Shown: positions 32,901 to 40,679, counted from the first letter of the stretch. The stretch is 64,000 nt of DNA from Sabellastarte sp. h YS-2021 (GCA_964017235.1 OZ024928.1:79417566-79481565), one strand, 5' to 3'. Numbers and translations: made by a program. Notes: generated by a model from the sequence alone, not told the origin.

Positions 32901-33167
32901 GCATCCTTGTTGTGATGTAAAAGCTGCATTTGTATGAAATATCTGCTTGACATTTTGCTGTTTATACGGTGTAATTATACTGTGTAATTTTGTTTATGGA
33001 GTATATAATTTAATTACTATTATTCTATTATACAAAAACATAATTTCTAAGTAAAAAAAAAGTTTTCAAGAATTATAGGTAACATATTGAATGTTTCTGT
33101 TATATTTCAGGACAAAACGGCTCAAGCTGAAGTCGAGGTGCTACTCAAGAAGTACCAATACTATTAA
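8727..33167 (+). CDS. RMDN: RMDN2/RMDN3-like regulator of microtubule dynamics (10 coding exons)
   Basis: Spliced CDS: 8727-8912, 12100-12194, 21536-21704, 22466-22638, 23146-23221, 29404-29481, 30921-31019, 31499-31555, 32407-32487, 33111-33167. All introns are GT-AG and phases agree throughout, giving 1071 nt (356 residues plus TAA). Order of domains: hydrophobic anchor (about residues 6-27), coiled coil (about 30-62), acidic FFAT-like motif (80-93), low-complexity Ser/Gln linker, then a TPR-like helical domain (about 115-345) with family words [17 protein letters not shown] and ISK-CYIE. In vertebrates RMDN3/PTPIP51 is an outer mitochondrial membrane protein that tethers to ER VAP proteins and binds lipid. 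The anchor and FFAT-like motif suggest the same role here. A good splice acceptor at about 8610-8626, before the ATG, hints at an upstream 5' UTR exon. Introns 1, 2 and 5 are filled with mobile elements. Confidence 0.9.
8990..10393. other. RMDN intron 1, no further gene
   Basis: AT-rich intron. Around 9611-10160 there are loosely repeated words (cttaaagtcataaa, ccataaaacc, accttaaagc) that look like an old diverged repeat. A GT-rich stretch lies at 10228-10300. No coding signal. Confidence 0.4.
10394..11275 (+). mobile_element. Second, shorter pearl-like copy in RMDN intron 1
   Basis: 10394-10780 repeats the left end at 5109-5480, including the double TCAGCTGAC palindrome, atgtcatcactctgcg, gtgaacaacttcttctccaa and the bases after them. 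Bases 10830-10960 hold one reversed 150-bp unit. 10970-11275 repeats the middle segment of 7435-7660 and the start of a 150-bp unit. The 155-bp satellite is missing, so the element is truncated or internally deleted. Confidence 0.65.
11276..11660. repeat. Diverged 'clear-core' satellite units in RMDN intron 1
   Basis: About two copies of the unit that is better preserved at 12660-12840 and 43000-43400. Each has caaaaatgcatttatctc..gaaac, agagcg-ttttcg, and ccatttttggc..ccgtcttgaatttc. Both strands give short open frames here only because the unit is poor in stop codons. Bases 11280-11347 are an exact reverse complement of 20353-20420. Confidence 0.7.
12100..12194 (+). CDS. RMDN: RMDN coding exon 2 (FFAT-like motif)
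   Basis: The acceptor ends at 12099 (ttccattgtag) and the donor is gtaagt at 12195. The exon enters in phase 0 and leaves in phase 2, and the next exon fits. It encodes FVTYVSS and then an Asp/Glu run followed by EEFVEAFE. The FFAT consensus is EFFDAxE preceded by acidic residues, so EFVEAFE with the acidic lead is a near match. The TYVSSG word also resembles the VYFTASSG phospho-FFAT of human RMDN3. Confidence 0.8.
12860..12864 (+). repeat. Gypsy target-site duplication, left
   Basis: The bases gccaa directly before the 5' LTR match the 5 bases directly after the 3' LTR, as expected of Ty3/Gypsy integration. Confidence 0.9.
12865..13126 (+). repeat. Gypsy 5' LTR
   Basis: 262 bp, starting TGTTGTGG and ending GCAAAACA. 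Same sequence as 17687-17948. Promoter and polyadenylation signals would lie here; I see a tataaattataata word near 13050 but no certain TATA box. Confidence 0.95.
13127..13144 (+). promoter_or_regulatory. Primer binding site, tRNA-Leu type
   Basis: TGGTGTCAGATGTGGGAT starts immediately after the 5' LTR. It looks complementary to the 3' end of a tRNA-Leu with one mismatch. This is from general knowledge of tRNA-Leu 3' ends and has not been compared with this organism's tRNAs. Confidence 0.75.
13131..13350 (+). repeat. Leader tandem repeats with hairpin potential
   Basis: Four to five copies of a unit of about 50 bp (gcctctaatttctgactggg..attattagag plus an A-rich spacer), starting within the primer binding site. 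CTCTAAT and ATTAGAG can pair within each unit. The position between PBS and gag is where packaging signals lie in LTR elements, so a role in RNA structure is plausible but unproven. Confidence 0.75.
13431..14675 (+). CDS. Gypsy Gag-protease ORF
   Basis: 414 codons. The N-terminal two thirds is a capsid-like Gag region. Two zinc knuckles follow at about residues 223-237 (CKYC...H...C, unusual spacing) and 244-257 ([14 protein letters not shown], canonical CX2CX4HX4C). An aspartic protease with LDTGA at 324-328 is in the same frame. The ORF ends shortly after the protease, and RT continues in the +1 frame with a 56-nt overlap. In many related elements Gag, protease and RT are one ORF. The six-A run at 14611-14616 may therefore mark a one-base indel. 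A true +1 frameshift is the alternative. Confidence 0.9.
   Translation: MSEPETVSQVVSVPSNFPVPSPMDCKGDRAENWKFFRSQWEDFETATELNKKSATIRIATLRSVMGKDCLRIYHHLDISAEDKQEVKKSLDALESHFKPTKNVIYDRYVFNTCTQGPAEGIDQYMTRLRQLASSCDYGNLTDDMLRDRLILGTKDSAARARMFRETDLTLARAIDMCRIAEISQHQLQQIGSKQEEVNFTKQHKQQSRKQQRRSQQPSQHKICKYCGQSHTFDKLKCPAFGKLCKACGKSNHFATVCKQKQRVEKAVHRIDQDSDDSSSESIFHTNQFVGAVKTRGKQLTIPLKFWKTKDSMSNNRSKSLVCQLDTGATCNVLNIEDYKAVTGKSDSNLKESSVRLNFYDGSWMKPLGYATLYTRINGKNFKRGFQIVNTRVAQKTLVISKHMPAIEFAFNQFR
14620..15354 (+). pseudogene. Gypsy pol, reverse transcriptase part
   Basis: Open from the region after the protease to a TGA at 15352-15354. Shows reverse transcriptase blocks in order: [37 protein letters not shown], then IAHDILVYG near 15262-15288. 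The last block is the catalytic (F/Y/A)xDD box, but codon 15268-15270 is His where Asp is expected. Loss of this residue should abolish polymerase activity. The frame resumes without shift at 15355, so the TGA is a single in-frame stop. Confidence 0.9.
15355..17472 (+). pseudogene. Gypsy pol, RT thumb, RNase H and integrase part
   Basis: Same frame as the RT part, after the TGA. Numbering from 15400: RT thumb/connection about 1-85; RNase H with SDASQKGLG (Asp 109) and ESDHKPLE; integrase zinc domain with HSSH (330-333) and CETC; integrase core with VDYYSDYW (Asp 408), TDNGPQF (Asp 447) and Glu 483, a perfect D,D(35)E spacing. A basic C-terminal tail follows. Integrase and RNase H residues are intact. 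Only the upstream stop, the RT box and the gag-pol frame junction look damaged. Confidence 0.9.
17674..17686 (+). promoter_or_regulatory. Gypsy polypurine tract
   Basis: AAAAAAGGGAGGA ends directly before the 3' LTR; it is the expected plus-strand primer site. Confidence 0.9.
17687..17948 (+). repeat. Gypsy 3' LTR
   Basis: 262 bp, identical by eye to the 5' LTR, followed by the target duplication gccaa at 17949-17953. Confidence 0.95.
18082..19312. repeat. 133-bp satellite array in Helentron-like copy 1
   Basis: Nine units. The word gaagtttcag recurs near 18106, 18239, 18372, 18504, 18638, 18772, 18902, 19034 and (as gaagttccag) 19168, giving steps of 130-134. Each unit holds tcacctactcaaaatgagta, gcgaattatctctaaaagta, ttgcagatagccaatttttc and cctacttttgggagagcttt. 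It is the same satellite as 43428-44955 and more distantly resembles the 155-bp unit at 5640-7440. Confidence 0.93.
19808..20036 (-). mobile_element. tRNA-derived SINE (antisense to RMDN)
   Basis: Read on the minus strand it opens with a tRNA-like head: box A-like tggcagagtggtaac and box B ggttcgattc, with the clover-leaf remnants tctgaggccgg around it. It ends with a tail containing gttgaaagcgacgtaaaacc and an AT-rich end, typical of molluscan SINEs. The tail end abuts the CTAG terminus of the Helentron-like element exactly. Confidence 0.8.
20041..21535. other. RMDN intron 2, remaining part
   Basis: AT-rich intron with a short gatga microsatellite near 20206-20222. Bases 20353-20420 are an exact inverted copy of 11280-11347. 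No coding signal. Confidence 0.5.
21536..21704 (+). CDS. RMDN: RMDN coding exon 3
   Basis: Acceptor ttccatcacag, donor gtatat. Enters in phase 2 and leaves in phase 0. It encodes a Ser/Gln-rich linker and then [20 protein letters not shown], the start of the helical RMDN domain (human RMDN3 has a similar LLQQADELHRGDEQGKREG stretch). Confidence 0.88.
22466..22638 (+). CDS. RMDN: RMDN coding exon 4
   Basis: Acceptor ctgtcaacag, donor gtaagc. Phase 0 in, phase 2 out. Encodes [15 protein letters not shown], matching the DFLWRLARAY block of the RMDN family, and ends in the ASCHKW block before the W codon split by the intron. Confidence 0.9.
23146..23221 (+). CDS. RMDN: RMDN coding exon 5
   Basis: Acceptor gttatacacag, donor gtaaga. 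Completes the split Trp codon and encodes [20 protein letters not shown], the family block that precedes SFKEH in the human protein. Phase 0 out. Confidence 0.9.
23345..23522 (+). mobile_element. tRNA-derived SINE (sense) in RMDN intron 5
   Basis: tRNA-like head with gccatggtaatgcagtggtaa (box A-like), and gaggtcagagtttgaaccc as a decayed box B region. The tail holds gcgtgacgtgaaacacaaa and ends in aaataaataaa. It is diverged from the SINE at 19808-20036 but has the same layout. Confidence 0.65.
23632..23830 (+). repeat. DIRS copy 1, left inverted terminal repeat
   Basis: Contains cctatccaatggacaattgc, gtatatactaccggcaggac, cttcctgtctagacatc and gatgctatgac reversed. These match 29105-29290 in reverse complement with scattered mismatches. 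Confidence 0.85.
23946..25872 (+). pseudogene. DIRS copy 1 gag, fragmented
   Basis: Starts with a peptide containing [11 protein letters not shown], matching the start of the copy 2 gag (GKCGHFM). A frameshift near 24000-24020 then moves it to a frame with [11 protein letters not shown]. Further pieces follow in other frames: a Pro/Ser-rich stretch at 24560-24854 with a duplicated cagcctgttgaggct word, and pieces at about 25070-25400 and 25555-25872. The last corresponds to the basic C-terminal part of Gag. No continuous protein can be made. Confidence 0.6.
26017..27985 (+). pseudogene. DIRS copy 1 RT-RNase H, fragmented
   Basis: 26017-26592 encodes a Cys-rich block ([15 protein letters not shown]) and then the RT words [20 protein letters not shown]. 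After a frameshift 26472-26930 carries [23 protein letters not shown] and YQYLDEWL, where the catalytic pair reads Asp-Glu rather than Asp-Asp. After another shift 27026-27367 gives [19 protein letters not shown] and the RNase H start [14 protein letters not shown]. 27380-27985 gives [16 protein letters not shown] and the post-RNase H block [10 protein letters not shown]...[10 protein letters not shown]. Several disabling lesions. Confidence 0.8.
28060..28619 (+). pseudogene. DIRS copy 1 tyrosine recombinase, internally deleted
   Basis: The N-terminal part reads [13 protein letters not shown]...[13 protein letters not shown]. The sequence then jumps to SWIKQ-type and [14 protein letters not shown], ending [16 protein letters not shown]. 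The HxxR box and catalytic Tyr (HNTFTQFY) are present. The middle, about 120-130 residues including the first catalytic Arg, is missing compared with copy 2 (55694 down to 55050). Confidence 0.85.
28620..28964. other. DIRS copy 1 non-coding 3' part
   Basis: AT-rich stretch with tatata words after the recombinase stop. It includes an A8/G12 homopolymer junction at 28801-28820. No gene. Confidence 0.5.
28965..29052 (+). repeat. DIRS copy 1 internal complementary region
   Basis: Holds, side by side, the complement of the outer edge of the left ITR (ttggataggat..aacgcaataaaa) and the complement of the outer edge of the right ITR (ttgcaaattt..aaatttttgtaagttaat and ccctatccaatgga). In DIRS-1 this circle-junction region is needed to complete replication of the ends. 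Confidence 0.85.
29105..29326 (-). repeat. DIRS copy 1, right inverted terminal repeat
   Basis: Reverse complement of 23632-23830 with a longer AT-rich outer edge (gttaacttataaaaattt-type), which is also represented in the internal complementary region. Confidence 0.85.
29404..29481 (+). CDS. RMDN: RMDN coding exon 6
   Basis: Acceptor tttgttttgacag, donor gtaagt, phase 0 on both sides (26 codons). Encodes [20 protein letters not shown] and GRWCYG, a close match to the human EHVDKAIALQP...LLGRWCYQ block. Confidence 0.93.
29482..30920. other. RMDN intron 6
   Basis: AT-rich. One stretch at about 30110-30480 has gaccttgttgaccttgacat and cctttattattggctctttgag words. These recall the 150-bp repeat units in strongly diverged form. 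No gene. Confidence 0.45.
30921..31019 (+). CDS. RMDN: RMDN coding exon 7
   Basis: Acceptor cattatctag, donor gttaga, 33 codons, phase 0. Encodes [20 protein letters not shown] and VDDALLHF, matching [20 protein letters not shown]/VEDAL in human RMDN3. Confidence 0.93.
31499..31555 (+). CDS. RMDN: RMDN coding exon 8
   Basis: Acceptor gattttatag, donor gtaagt, 19 codons, phase 0. Encodes [19 protein letters not shown], the AEELQPG...YISK block of the family. Confidence 0.9.
31556..32406. other. RMDN intron 8
   Basis: AT-rich intron. I see no repeat or coding structure. Confidence 0.5.
32407..32487 (+). CDS. RMDN: RMDN coding exon 9
   Basis: Acceptor cttaaaacttag, donor gtaagt, 27 codons, phase 0. 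Encodes [20 protein letters not shown], the last TPR-like helix pair of the family. Confidence 0.9.
32488..33110. other. RMDN intron 9
   Basis: AT-rich intron without recognisable repeats or coding signal on either strand. Confidence 0.5.
33111..33167 (+). CDS. RMDN: RMDN coding exon 10 and stop
   Basis: Acceptor tatatttcag. Encodes [18 protein letters not shown] and TAA at 33165-33167. The position of the stop matches the C-terminus of the family (AIQKDLEELE...). Confidence 0.88.
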   Translation, partial: DKTAQAEVEVLLKKYQYY

Positions 33168-33646
33168 GGTTCCCTTGGATGTTTTTAGTGGATAAAACAT
33201 TTTTTGATGAAATGATGAAATTAGTATAGAGGTTATCTTAACTTGTTAAGCACACATGAAATGTTATTGTTATTAAATATTTCTTCTTTGTTGTTTCAAC
33301 ACTTCAACTGATATTGTTAAGGTATTGTGTGATGAATTTGTACAGAGGGTCATTTTACCATATGATTTGGTAGTTTTGGGGGTTTTTTTTCTGGGGCAGA
33401 ATAAGATTTTTAAGGGAGAAATAGCTCTACTTCCCAGTGTTTTATTTGTTTGTGTAACTTAAACAAAAAAAATTAAATTATAATGATATCAGAGGAGAGT
33501 AGTGTCTGAACACTGCTAAATGAAAATAGCTCAAGTGAAACCAGGGGCAGGTAAGACTTGATGCAGAGAAACAACAGGCTTAGCTAAAAGGCTTTATTTA
33601 CTGACTTCATACACTCACTGACAGCAGTATGAAGCATATACCACTG
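33168..33646 (+). other. Probable RMDN 3' UTR and flank
   Basis: AT-rich sequence after the stop. No canonical AATAAA is seen close by; attaaa-type words occur near 33274 and 33472. The end of the transcript cannot be set from sequence. Confidence 0.4.
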
Positions 33647-33935
33647 TAACAAATTATTTTGTATCAATGACTTATTTTGTATTACCTGACTTATTTTGTA
33701 TCAATGACTTATTTCGTATTACCGACTTATTTTGTAGTAAAATTGCCTTATTTTGTATTACTTGGCCGACTTATTTCGTACCAACAGCTGACTTAATATG
33801 TTACAAACCGGTGCGCAGAATTTTGGCAAGATTTCAGGGTGATACAAAATAAGTCGATAATACAAAATAAGCTGCTCTATAGACAACTTGTTTTGTATCA
33901 CTGACTTATTTTGTAGTAATTTTGTAGTAATCCTT
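33647..33935 (+). repeat. Foldback left arm
   Basis: About ten copies of a 12-bp word acttattttgta, spaced irregularly, around a unique core cggtgcgcagaattttggca. Confidence 0.85.
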
Positions 33936-34469
33936 ACTGGATTCAATCTTGTAGTCCATTTACCATTCGCCTGATAGTAATTCTTATTTACAGCACTAAC
34001 ATTCAACAGAGATATAGTTAATTAGACTAGTCAGTGGTATATTGAAAATTATATCTGCATCTGTAAATGAACTTGAGTTTGGTGTTAAATCTTGGACTGG
34101 AATATATTTGTGGAAGTATAAATCCCCTTGTTGAGTCAGATAAAGTTTACATAGAGCTCAGATTTGGTTTATCGATAGTAACACTAGAATAAAAAGGTTA
34201 AAATGCTGCAACTGGTTGCAACAAACATGTTGTTTCCCAATAAAAAATAGCATCAGAGATGGCCAGATCCCACAACCTTGGGAAAATCAATGAACTCAAT
34301 GAGATTAGATGTTAAAATATACACTTCGTACACTCAAGAAACATCTGCCTAAATATTATATTCATGGTCTACATTACAGAGTAAAAGTTATAGGGAGCAT
34401 TGATGTAAGACTATGAAATTGAACAATATACCTGTCCCCCGGCCAATGTTCATGTGAAGTATCAACCTT

Positions 34470-34740
34470 TTAAACACTATAAAGGTCAGCAGTGCTATGA
34501 CAAGCTCAAAGGTCAACATGTTACACTGCACATTGCTAACCTATACTTCCTAACCAACCAAGTATCAACATCCTACACCTTACAGGTTGAAAGATTTGGG
34601 CGGTATAAGATTTTAAAGATCAAAGTCACTACGGCAAGGTCAAATCAAGGTCATACTATGATGCTGCACACCTACACCCCTTAACCAATGTCTCTGAATG
34701 TCTATCAAGGTTCAACATCCTACCCATTATGGTTTATGAG
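34470..34740 (-). repeat. Inverted copy of the 145-bp array unit
   Basis: Contains caaccaagtatcaacatcct, acaccttacaggtt and actacggcaaggtcaaatca. These are the reverse complement of words in the array at 1-712. About two units, lying in the spacer of the foldback element. Confidence 0.8.
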
Positions 34741-35671
34741 ATACAGCAGGGATGAGTTATTACTAAAGCCAGCCTGTCCCCTTGGCCGAGAGACCGCCCA
34801 ACTGCCCAGCCTGACACCAAAACCTGCACAGCGTAAAAGCTACATATGTCCCAAATACTGTTTTGCAAAATGTCCAATTCTATAGACAACAGGCAAATGG
34901 CAATCACATGTCAGCTCAGCATTATTCAATAGAATATAGAGAAGATGGCAAATGTGTTTATCCATTGGTAGCATTAAGCATTTTTTATGTATCAGAAAGA
35001 AAACACTGTGTATCATTTTTAATAACCAAAATCTTTGCAATACTAAAATTTCAGGGATAAATAAAATTTTTTCAATTCTTATGTCCTAATTACCATTGTA
35101 AGAAGTCCTTGTTCTACAAAATTATCATGAAAATTACATGAAAAGGATGAAAAAATAATGTCAAGTTTGGCACATTGATCATCATTCCAAAAGATTGCTA
35201 TGTCTTTTTTAACATAGTGCACCTATTGTAGTTTTTGAGATGTCCAAGGATCTTCAATTTGCAATAGGAATGGCTACACATCCAAGGAAAATTGCATGTC
35301 CTTTCATGGAATGGCTAATAAGAGGCAAATATTTGAAAATTATAACACATTGGATGTATTTTCTAACTTGCCAAAGTGTTAATGTAACATTAAAATAATA
35401 AATAAACAAAGAGTTCCACAGTTTTAAAAACAAAATTCCTTACACAGTTTGGAGTTTTATAACATGATAATACAAAATAAGTCAGTGATACAAAATAAGT
35501 TGTCTATATTGCAGCTTATTTTGTAATATCAACTTATTTTGTATCAATGTCAGTGCTGAAAATAAGAATTACTATCAGGCGAATGGTAAATGGACTACAA
35601 GATTGAATCCAGTAAGGATTAAATTCCTTTGAGTCCATCCTTTGATGGAGACAAGCCACTATAAAAGGTGA

Positions 35672-36476
35672 ATTGAAATTACTACAAAATAAGTCAGTGA
35701 TACAAAACAAGTTGTCTATAGAGCAGCTTATTTTGTATTATCGACTTATTTTGTATCACCCTGAAATCTTGCCAAAATTCTGCGCACCGGTTTGTAACAT
35801 ATTAAGTCAGCTGTTGGTACGAAATAAGTTGGCCAAGTAATACAAAATAAGGCAATTTTGCTACAAAATAAGTTGGTAATACGAAATAAGTCAAAAATTG
35901 ATACAAAATAAGTCAGGTAATACAAAATAAGTCGTTGATACAAAATAAGTTGTTACAGGGCATTTATACTTCCACAAATCTATTCCAGTCCAAGATTTAA
36001 CACCAAACTCGAGTTCAATTACAGATGCAGATATAATTTTCAATATACTACTGACTAGTCTAATTAATTATATCTCTATGCAATGTCAGTGCTGAAAATA
36101 AGAATTACTATCCGACAAATGGTAAATGGACTACAAGATTGAATCCAGTAAGGATTAAATTCCTTTGAGTCCATCCTTTGATGGAGACAAGCCACTATAA
36201 AAGGTGAATTGAAATTACTACAAAATAAGTCAGTGATACAAAACAAGTTGTCTATAGAGCAGCTTATTTTGTATTATCGACTTATTTTGTATCACCCTGA
36301 AATCTTGCCAAAATTCTGCGCACCGTTTTGTGACATATTAAGTCAGCTGTTGGTATGAAATAAGTCGGCCAAGTAATACAAAATAAGGCAATTTTACTAC
36401 AAAATAAATCGGTAATACGAAATAAGTCAAAAATTGATACAAAATAAGTCGTTGATACAAAATAAGTTGTTACATA
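35672..36476 (-). repeat. Foldback right arm, duplicated
   Basis: 35672-35957 and about 36210-36476 are two copies of the inverted left arm. They differ by a few substitutions and a missing repeat in the outer copy. The bases between them (35958-36140) are the reverse complement of 33936-34135. Confidence 0.85.
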
Positions 36477-39424
36477 TCACATCACACTGATATAGAAAAC
36501 ACACAAAATCACAATACTAGCTTAACTCAAAGTACATCAACATGTTCATATTAGAATTTACCATTCCCAGTTAAGACAGAAAAAGTAGAGAAATTAAGGT
36601 AACAGCTGATACAAGACATCACATTCATACCAATAAATTATAGGAGTTGATTCACTGTGTACAAATAAAACAGCTACTGCCACAGCTATGAACACAAATC
36701 ATTCCATAATCACCAGGTAAGTAATGGACTAGATTCAGAACTACATTAAAAGTAGAATGGTTACTTGTAAAATAATCACTGAATAACATGAATGATAAAT
36801 ACATGAATAAATAAAATTTATAAATATTAATCTAAAAAATAATTGGAAACAAATTTAACCAATTAGCAACCAATCTATATATGGACTGAACAAATGTAGT
36901 CAACCAACCTGTAATTCTGTTACACCATTGTTTAATCACCATTAAAGACCTCTCATAACTGTTAGATTTTACCACATAGTTAGATGGAATTTTATCTCCC
37001 GAAATAACCGCAGTTTTCCGTGAAAAAAAACTCAGAAAAAGTTCAAATCCTCTAGTCTACCAAAAGCTGACATAATAATTTCAACTGTTTACATCAGCTA
37101 TGACTAGATATGACAGTGCTACCCAGAAATTATTTGATCTATTAAAAAATTCACCTGAAATGTACACCCAGAAAATTTGATTTAATGTCATCACACCTGT
37201 TTTCATGGAATGAAATGAGTTTTATATTATTAAATGCCTTCCTGTCCACATTTCAATTCTTTGTACTTGTATCAGTTAGTTAATCCAATGTAAGTATACA
37301 AATGTAAGTTGGTTCAAAAAGTAAATCTGATTTTGCTTAGTAATATAAGGTATGAAGTATTTGTGGTAAAAAAAAAACTTTTCCTAAGTAACACATTACC
37401 TTACTTTTTCTTAAGGACTCTGAATCGGTATTTTTGTGAATACTGCCATTTTAAAAGAAAAGTTTGGTTAATGAGATTTTTAATCAGTTATTTCCAAGGA
37501 CTAAGTGTAAACACAGGACAAATGCATAACAGTGTATCAAGTTATTTTACGTTCTGCATCACAATTAATTGTGGCACGTTGAAAAAGTGTTCATTTATGT
37601 CAGTAATAATATAGGTGCATTTACAGTGCATAAAATTATGAATTTCCATTAGACGCAGCATTTATCAGTGTAAGTAAGTAAGTAAGAAACACTTATATAG
37701 CGCCGAAATTGATGTAAACATCCTCTAAGGCGCTGAAAAAAGTGTAGAACTAACACAGGGACACATGTACTTAGAATTGTATAATTTAGAAAATGAATAT
37801 AATATAGGTGTTTTCCTGTTTGTGATAATATGTTTTGTTCTCTGATTAATTGGATCATTTGGCCAATTAATATGGAGAGGAATAATCGTAACTATATGTG
37901 TTTTTTTTCCAAGAAATCATTGTCAAATTATCGGGGCTGGCTGCGTGAAATGTAAAACCTGGCCTGAATTTGGGTACCTGTGTTTTAGAGGTAGCCAAAT
38001 AGAAGTATCAGTAAACTAAATATAGCAGTTACAAATATTACATGGACAAATCTGCCTGAATATAAGGTTTCATGTAAACAATATTTAATTGTCTCCAAGT
38101 GTCTGGTTTGCAAGTTTCTACTTTGTGTAAAAAGTCGGCCAGCCTTCAGTTACTCACATACCCTAATTTTCATTAATCAAAATGGACACCTAGTTGAGCA
38201 TTTCTTAAGTAAGATTTTGTTGATGTTTCTACTGACCTTCCAGGCTCCAAAGGTGTCTTGATATGTTATAGGATGATACTGTACTCTTACCTCTCAGGTT
38301 ATGAGTTTGAATATTAACTAAGTTAGCTGGCCTGACCAACTGATATACACTGCTGTTATTCGCCACCTGAACTATTCATCATTATGTAACATATAATATG
38401 GTGATAATGTTTACCTTATGAACATTGATGCAAGGCTTGCAACGCTGTCCAGCTGTTAAATAGAAGACTAGCTGTTAAATAGAAGTGCTTTGAGGCGAAA
38501 AAAAAATACTATTTCTGGTACTTTCTGGAACATTTTTCTGTGTAAATTAATTGTCAGCTGGAAATTTTCATGATTTAGAACTACTTGTTCACTGCTGCAG
38601 ATTAAAATTAGCACTTCTAATTCATTGTTTTGTCACAATTGTAGATTACTTATTCAGTTGCCTTTCAATTTATAGGTTTCAGTTAGGTAAAATTTAACTA
38701 AGTTTGTCTTGATTATTCAGAAACATCATAATTTCAAGATACTTATGTTAAATATATGAGCTTTCAAATAGTACAAAATATATGTAAATTTTCTGAGACT
38801 CCCCATCATCTGTGATATATGTATATCTACATAATCAGTGTTGGAACTGTTTCAGCATCAGTAAAAGTTAGTAGTGAACAAATGAAAGTATTTTATTGTT
38901 TTTTTGTTGTTTTTTTCACGTTATGTTTAGAGAAATACTCGTAATGTGTTGCAGAAGTGTCTGAGTTTTTTTTCAGTTATTATGAAATTGGTTCTGTTGA
39001 TGAGTTTGGTAACCCCATTTTATAAATTTGAAGATGTTAATGTGTGTCAAATTATTCTAAATGTTATTACAATCTTATGAACAATAAAGTAGAAGTGTCA
39101 AAGTTTCGATAATTTAGTACACTGTATATTTTGTAATCAGCAATTCACTGGGGAGTATATTGTAAAAATGGATTTTCTTGTATACTTTTACATATAACCA
39201 TGTACTAAGTTAAATGTGAATGGTCAAGAATCCCCCATTTCTATATACTTACCTTGTTCAAAGTATTCCTTTAATTATCAAAAGTAACTATGTTTTGTCA
39301 ATATATGTAGATTTATTGTTGGACCAATAAAGATCTTGCCATTTTAATTGGTGAGTTTCCTTGCTGGTGGGGTGTTAGTTTTTGTCTTTTATCCAACACT
39401 CTAAAAATATAGAAATAGAAAAAA
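36477..39424. other. No gene recognised
   Basis: AT-rich. AATAAA-like words at about 39085 and 39325 could be polyadenylation signals, but no matching exon is visible. The open frame at 37309-37614 has no recognisable domain. A LINE tail lies at 37668-37740. Confidence 0.4.
37668..37740 (-). mobile_element. CR1/L2-like LINE 3' tail, truncated
   Basis: On the minus strand: agcgcc..gaggatgtttacatcaa, cggcgctatataagtg and then a (TTAC)n end. It is the same type of 3' terminus (gcgctatataaatgc plus a short tandem tail) as in the LINE at 49300-50880. Confidence 0.55.
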
Positions 39425-39995
39425 ATATAGAGCCATTTCAATGAACGTTTTGGACCTGTAGGGTATACGCATATAGACATACAAAAAAATTTAGAGCCAT
39501 TTCAATGAAATTTTCGACCCGTAGGGTATACGCAAAGTCATCTACCACTTTTTGCCCAAAATTGTTTTCATGCCATTTTTGGTCATCTTGAATGTCTCCG
39601 TATAATGCAGAAATGCATGCATCTTGGAAACAGTACAAGGTAGAGCCATTTCGACAAAATTTTTGAACCATAGGGTATTCATGGAGCCATCTGCCTGTTT
39701 TTGCCAAAAATTGTTTTTTACGCCATTTTTGGCAGACATCTTGAATTTTTGCACAAACACATTTATCTTAGAAATGGTGTGAGATAGGGGCTTTTTCGTC
39801 GAAATTTTTGACCCCCATGGTATCCGCAGAGTTGTCTGGCACTTTTTGCTAAACATCATTTTTCCCCCATTTTTGTCGGCTATCTTGAATTTCTGCAAAA
39901 ACACATTTATCACTGAAATGATGGGAGATGGAGCGATTTCGACAGAATTTTCGGCCCCCAGGATATACGGAGTCCATGGTATATATTGGGGTTTG
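39425..39995. repeat. Diverged clear-core satellite units
   Basis: About four units with gagccatttcaatgaaattt, gacccgtagggtata and gccatttttgg..atcttgaat words and an aaatgcat..atctt..gaaac core. They are related to the units at 43000-43400. The open frames on both strands are satellite artefacts. Confidence 0.7.
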
Positions 39996-40679
39996 TCCAT
40001 GGTTGTGAGTGATCGGAAGATGTTAAGTGGGGAAACTTGAGTTTGGATCGGGAGCAGTGCCCATTTTTCCTACTGGCAAATCACCTGGGTATATAATATT
40101 CCTTACCTCCAGGAAACACTAAGGGTGTTGCAGATTATTTGCGTGCAGGGATTTTGGTCTCCAGCTGTGCTAAAATTACACAAATTTCTTTAAAAATGTC
40201 CAAAACAGAAAAAAACATGGTCTGTTGGAAAGGTGTCCTAACAGTTGGTGACAGTGGAACAGCTCCTTAATAGATTTGAACATTATACCAGTGTCCTTAA
40301 ATCACCATTATGACATGAGATTTAAGATCTGATTTTTTTTAAAAAATGAACATTAACAAGAGACTAAAGGTATCCAAGTAAAGTTATTATTGGATATATT
40401 TTCTTACTGAGATCTCGTGTAAATGTAAATCCATCAAACTTGCTTTTTACTGGAAAAAGTTATTAATACAGTCTGCCATGCGAATTGATCCCATTGATGT
40501 AAAGTATGTTCTTGTAGGGTATGAGCGAAGGCATGAGCTAGATAAAATACAAACTGTGTCACACATGTGTACAAATACTTGACCTACAGTGTTTTTCTGA
40601 ATAAGTAGTCCCAATGAATATGTATGCCTATCAATTTTTGACTAGTTTTGTACAAAATCCTATCTAATGGCAATTTCAG

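Larger units (their letters stand above)
33647..36476. mobile_element. Foldback element made of ACAAAATAAGT repeats
   Basis: Left arm 33647-33935 is dense in the word acttattttgta and starts TGTAACAA. It is nearly the exact reverse complement of 35672-35957, which ends ttgttaca. The next block, 33936-34135, is matched in reverse by 35958-36140, and a third arm lies at about 36210-36476. So there are two inverted arms about 1.5 kb apart, the right one tandemly duplicated (35540-35957 and 36083-36476). No transposase is visible. Long inverted repeats built of short direct repeats are typical of foldback-type DNA transposons. Confidence 0.7.

Noticed and set aside
37309..37614. Plus-strand open frame of 101 codons as a gene
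   Set aside because: Composition is that of AT-rich non-coding DNA. No domain, splice context or homology is recognised.
39438..40000. Minus-strand open frames of 89 and 152 codons
   Set aside because: Periodic peptide from diverged clear-core units; no conserved domain.
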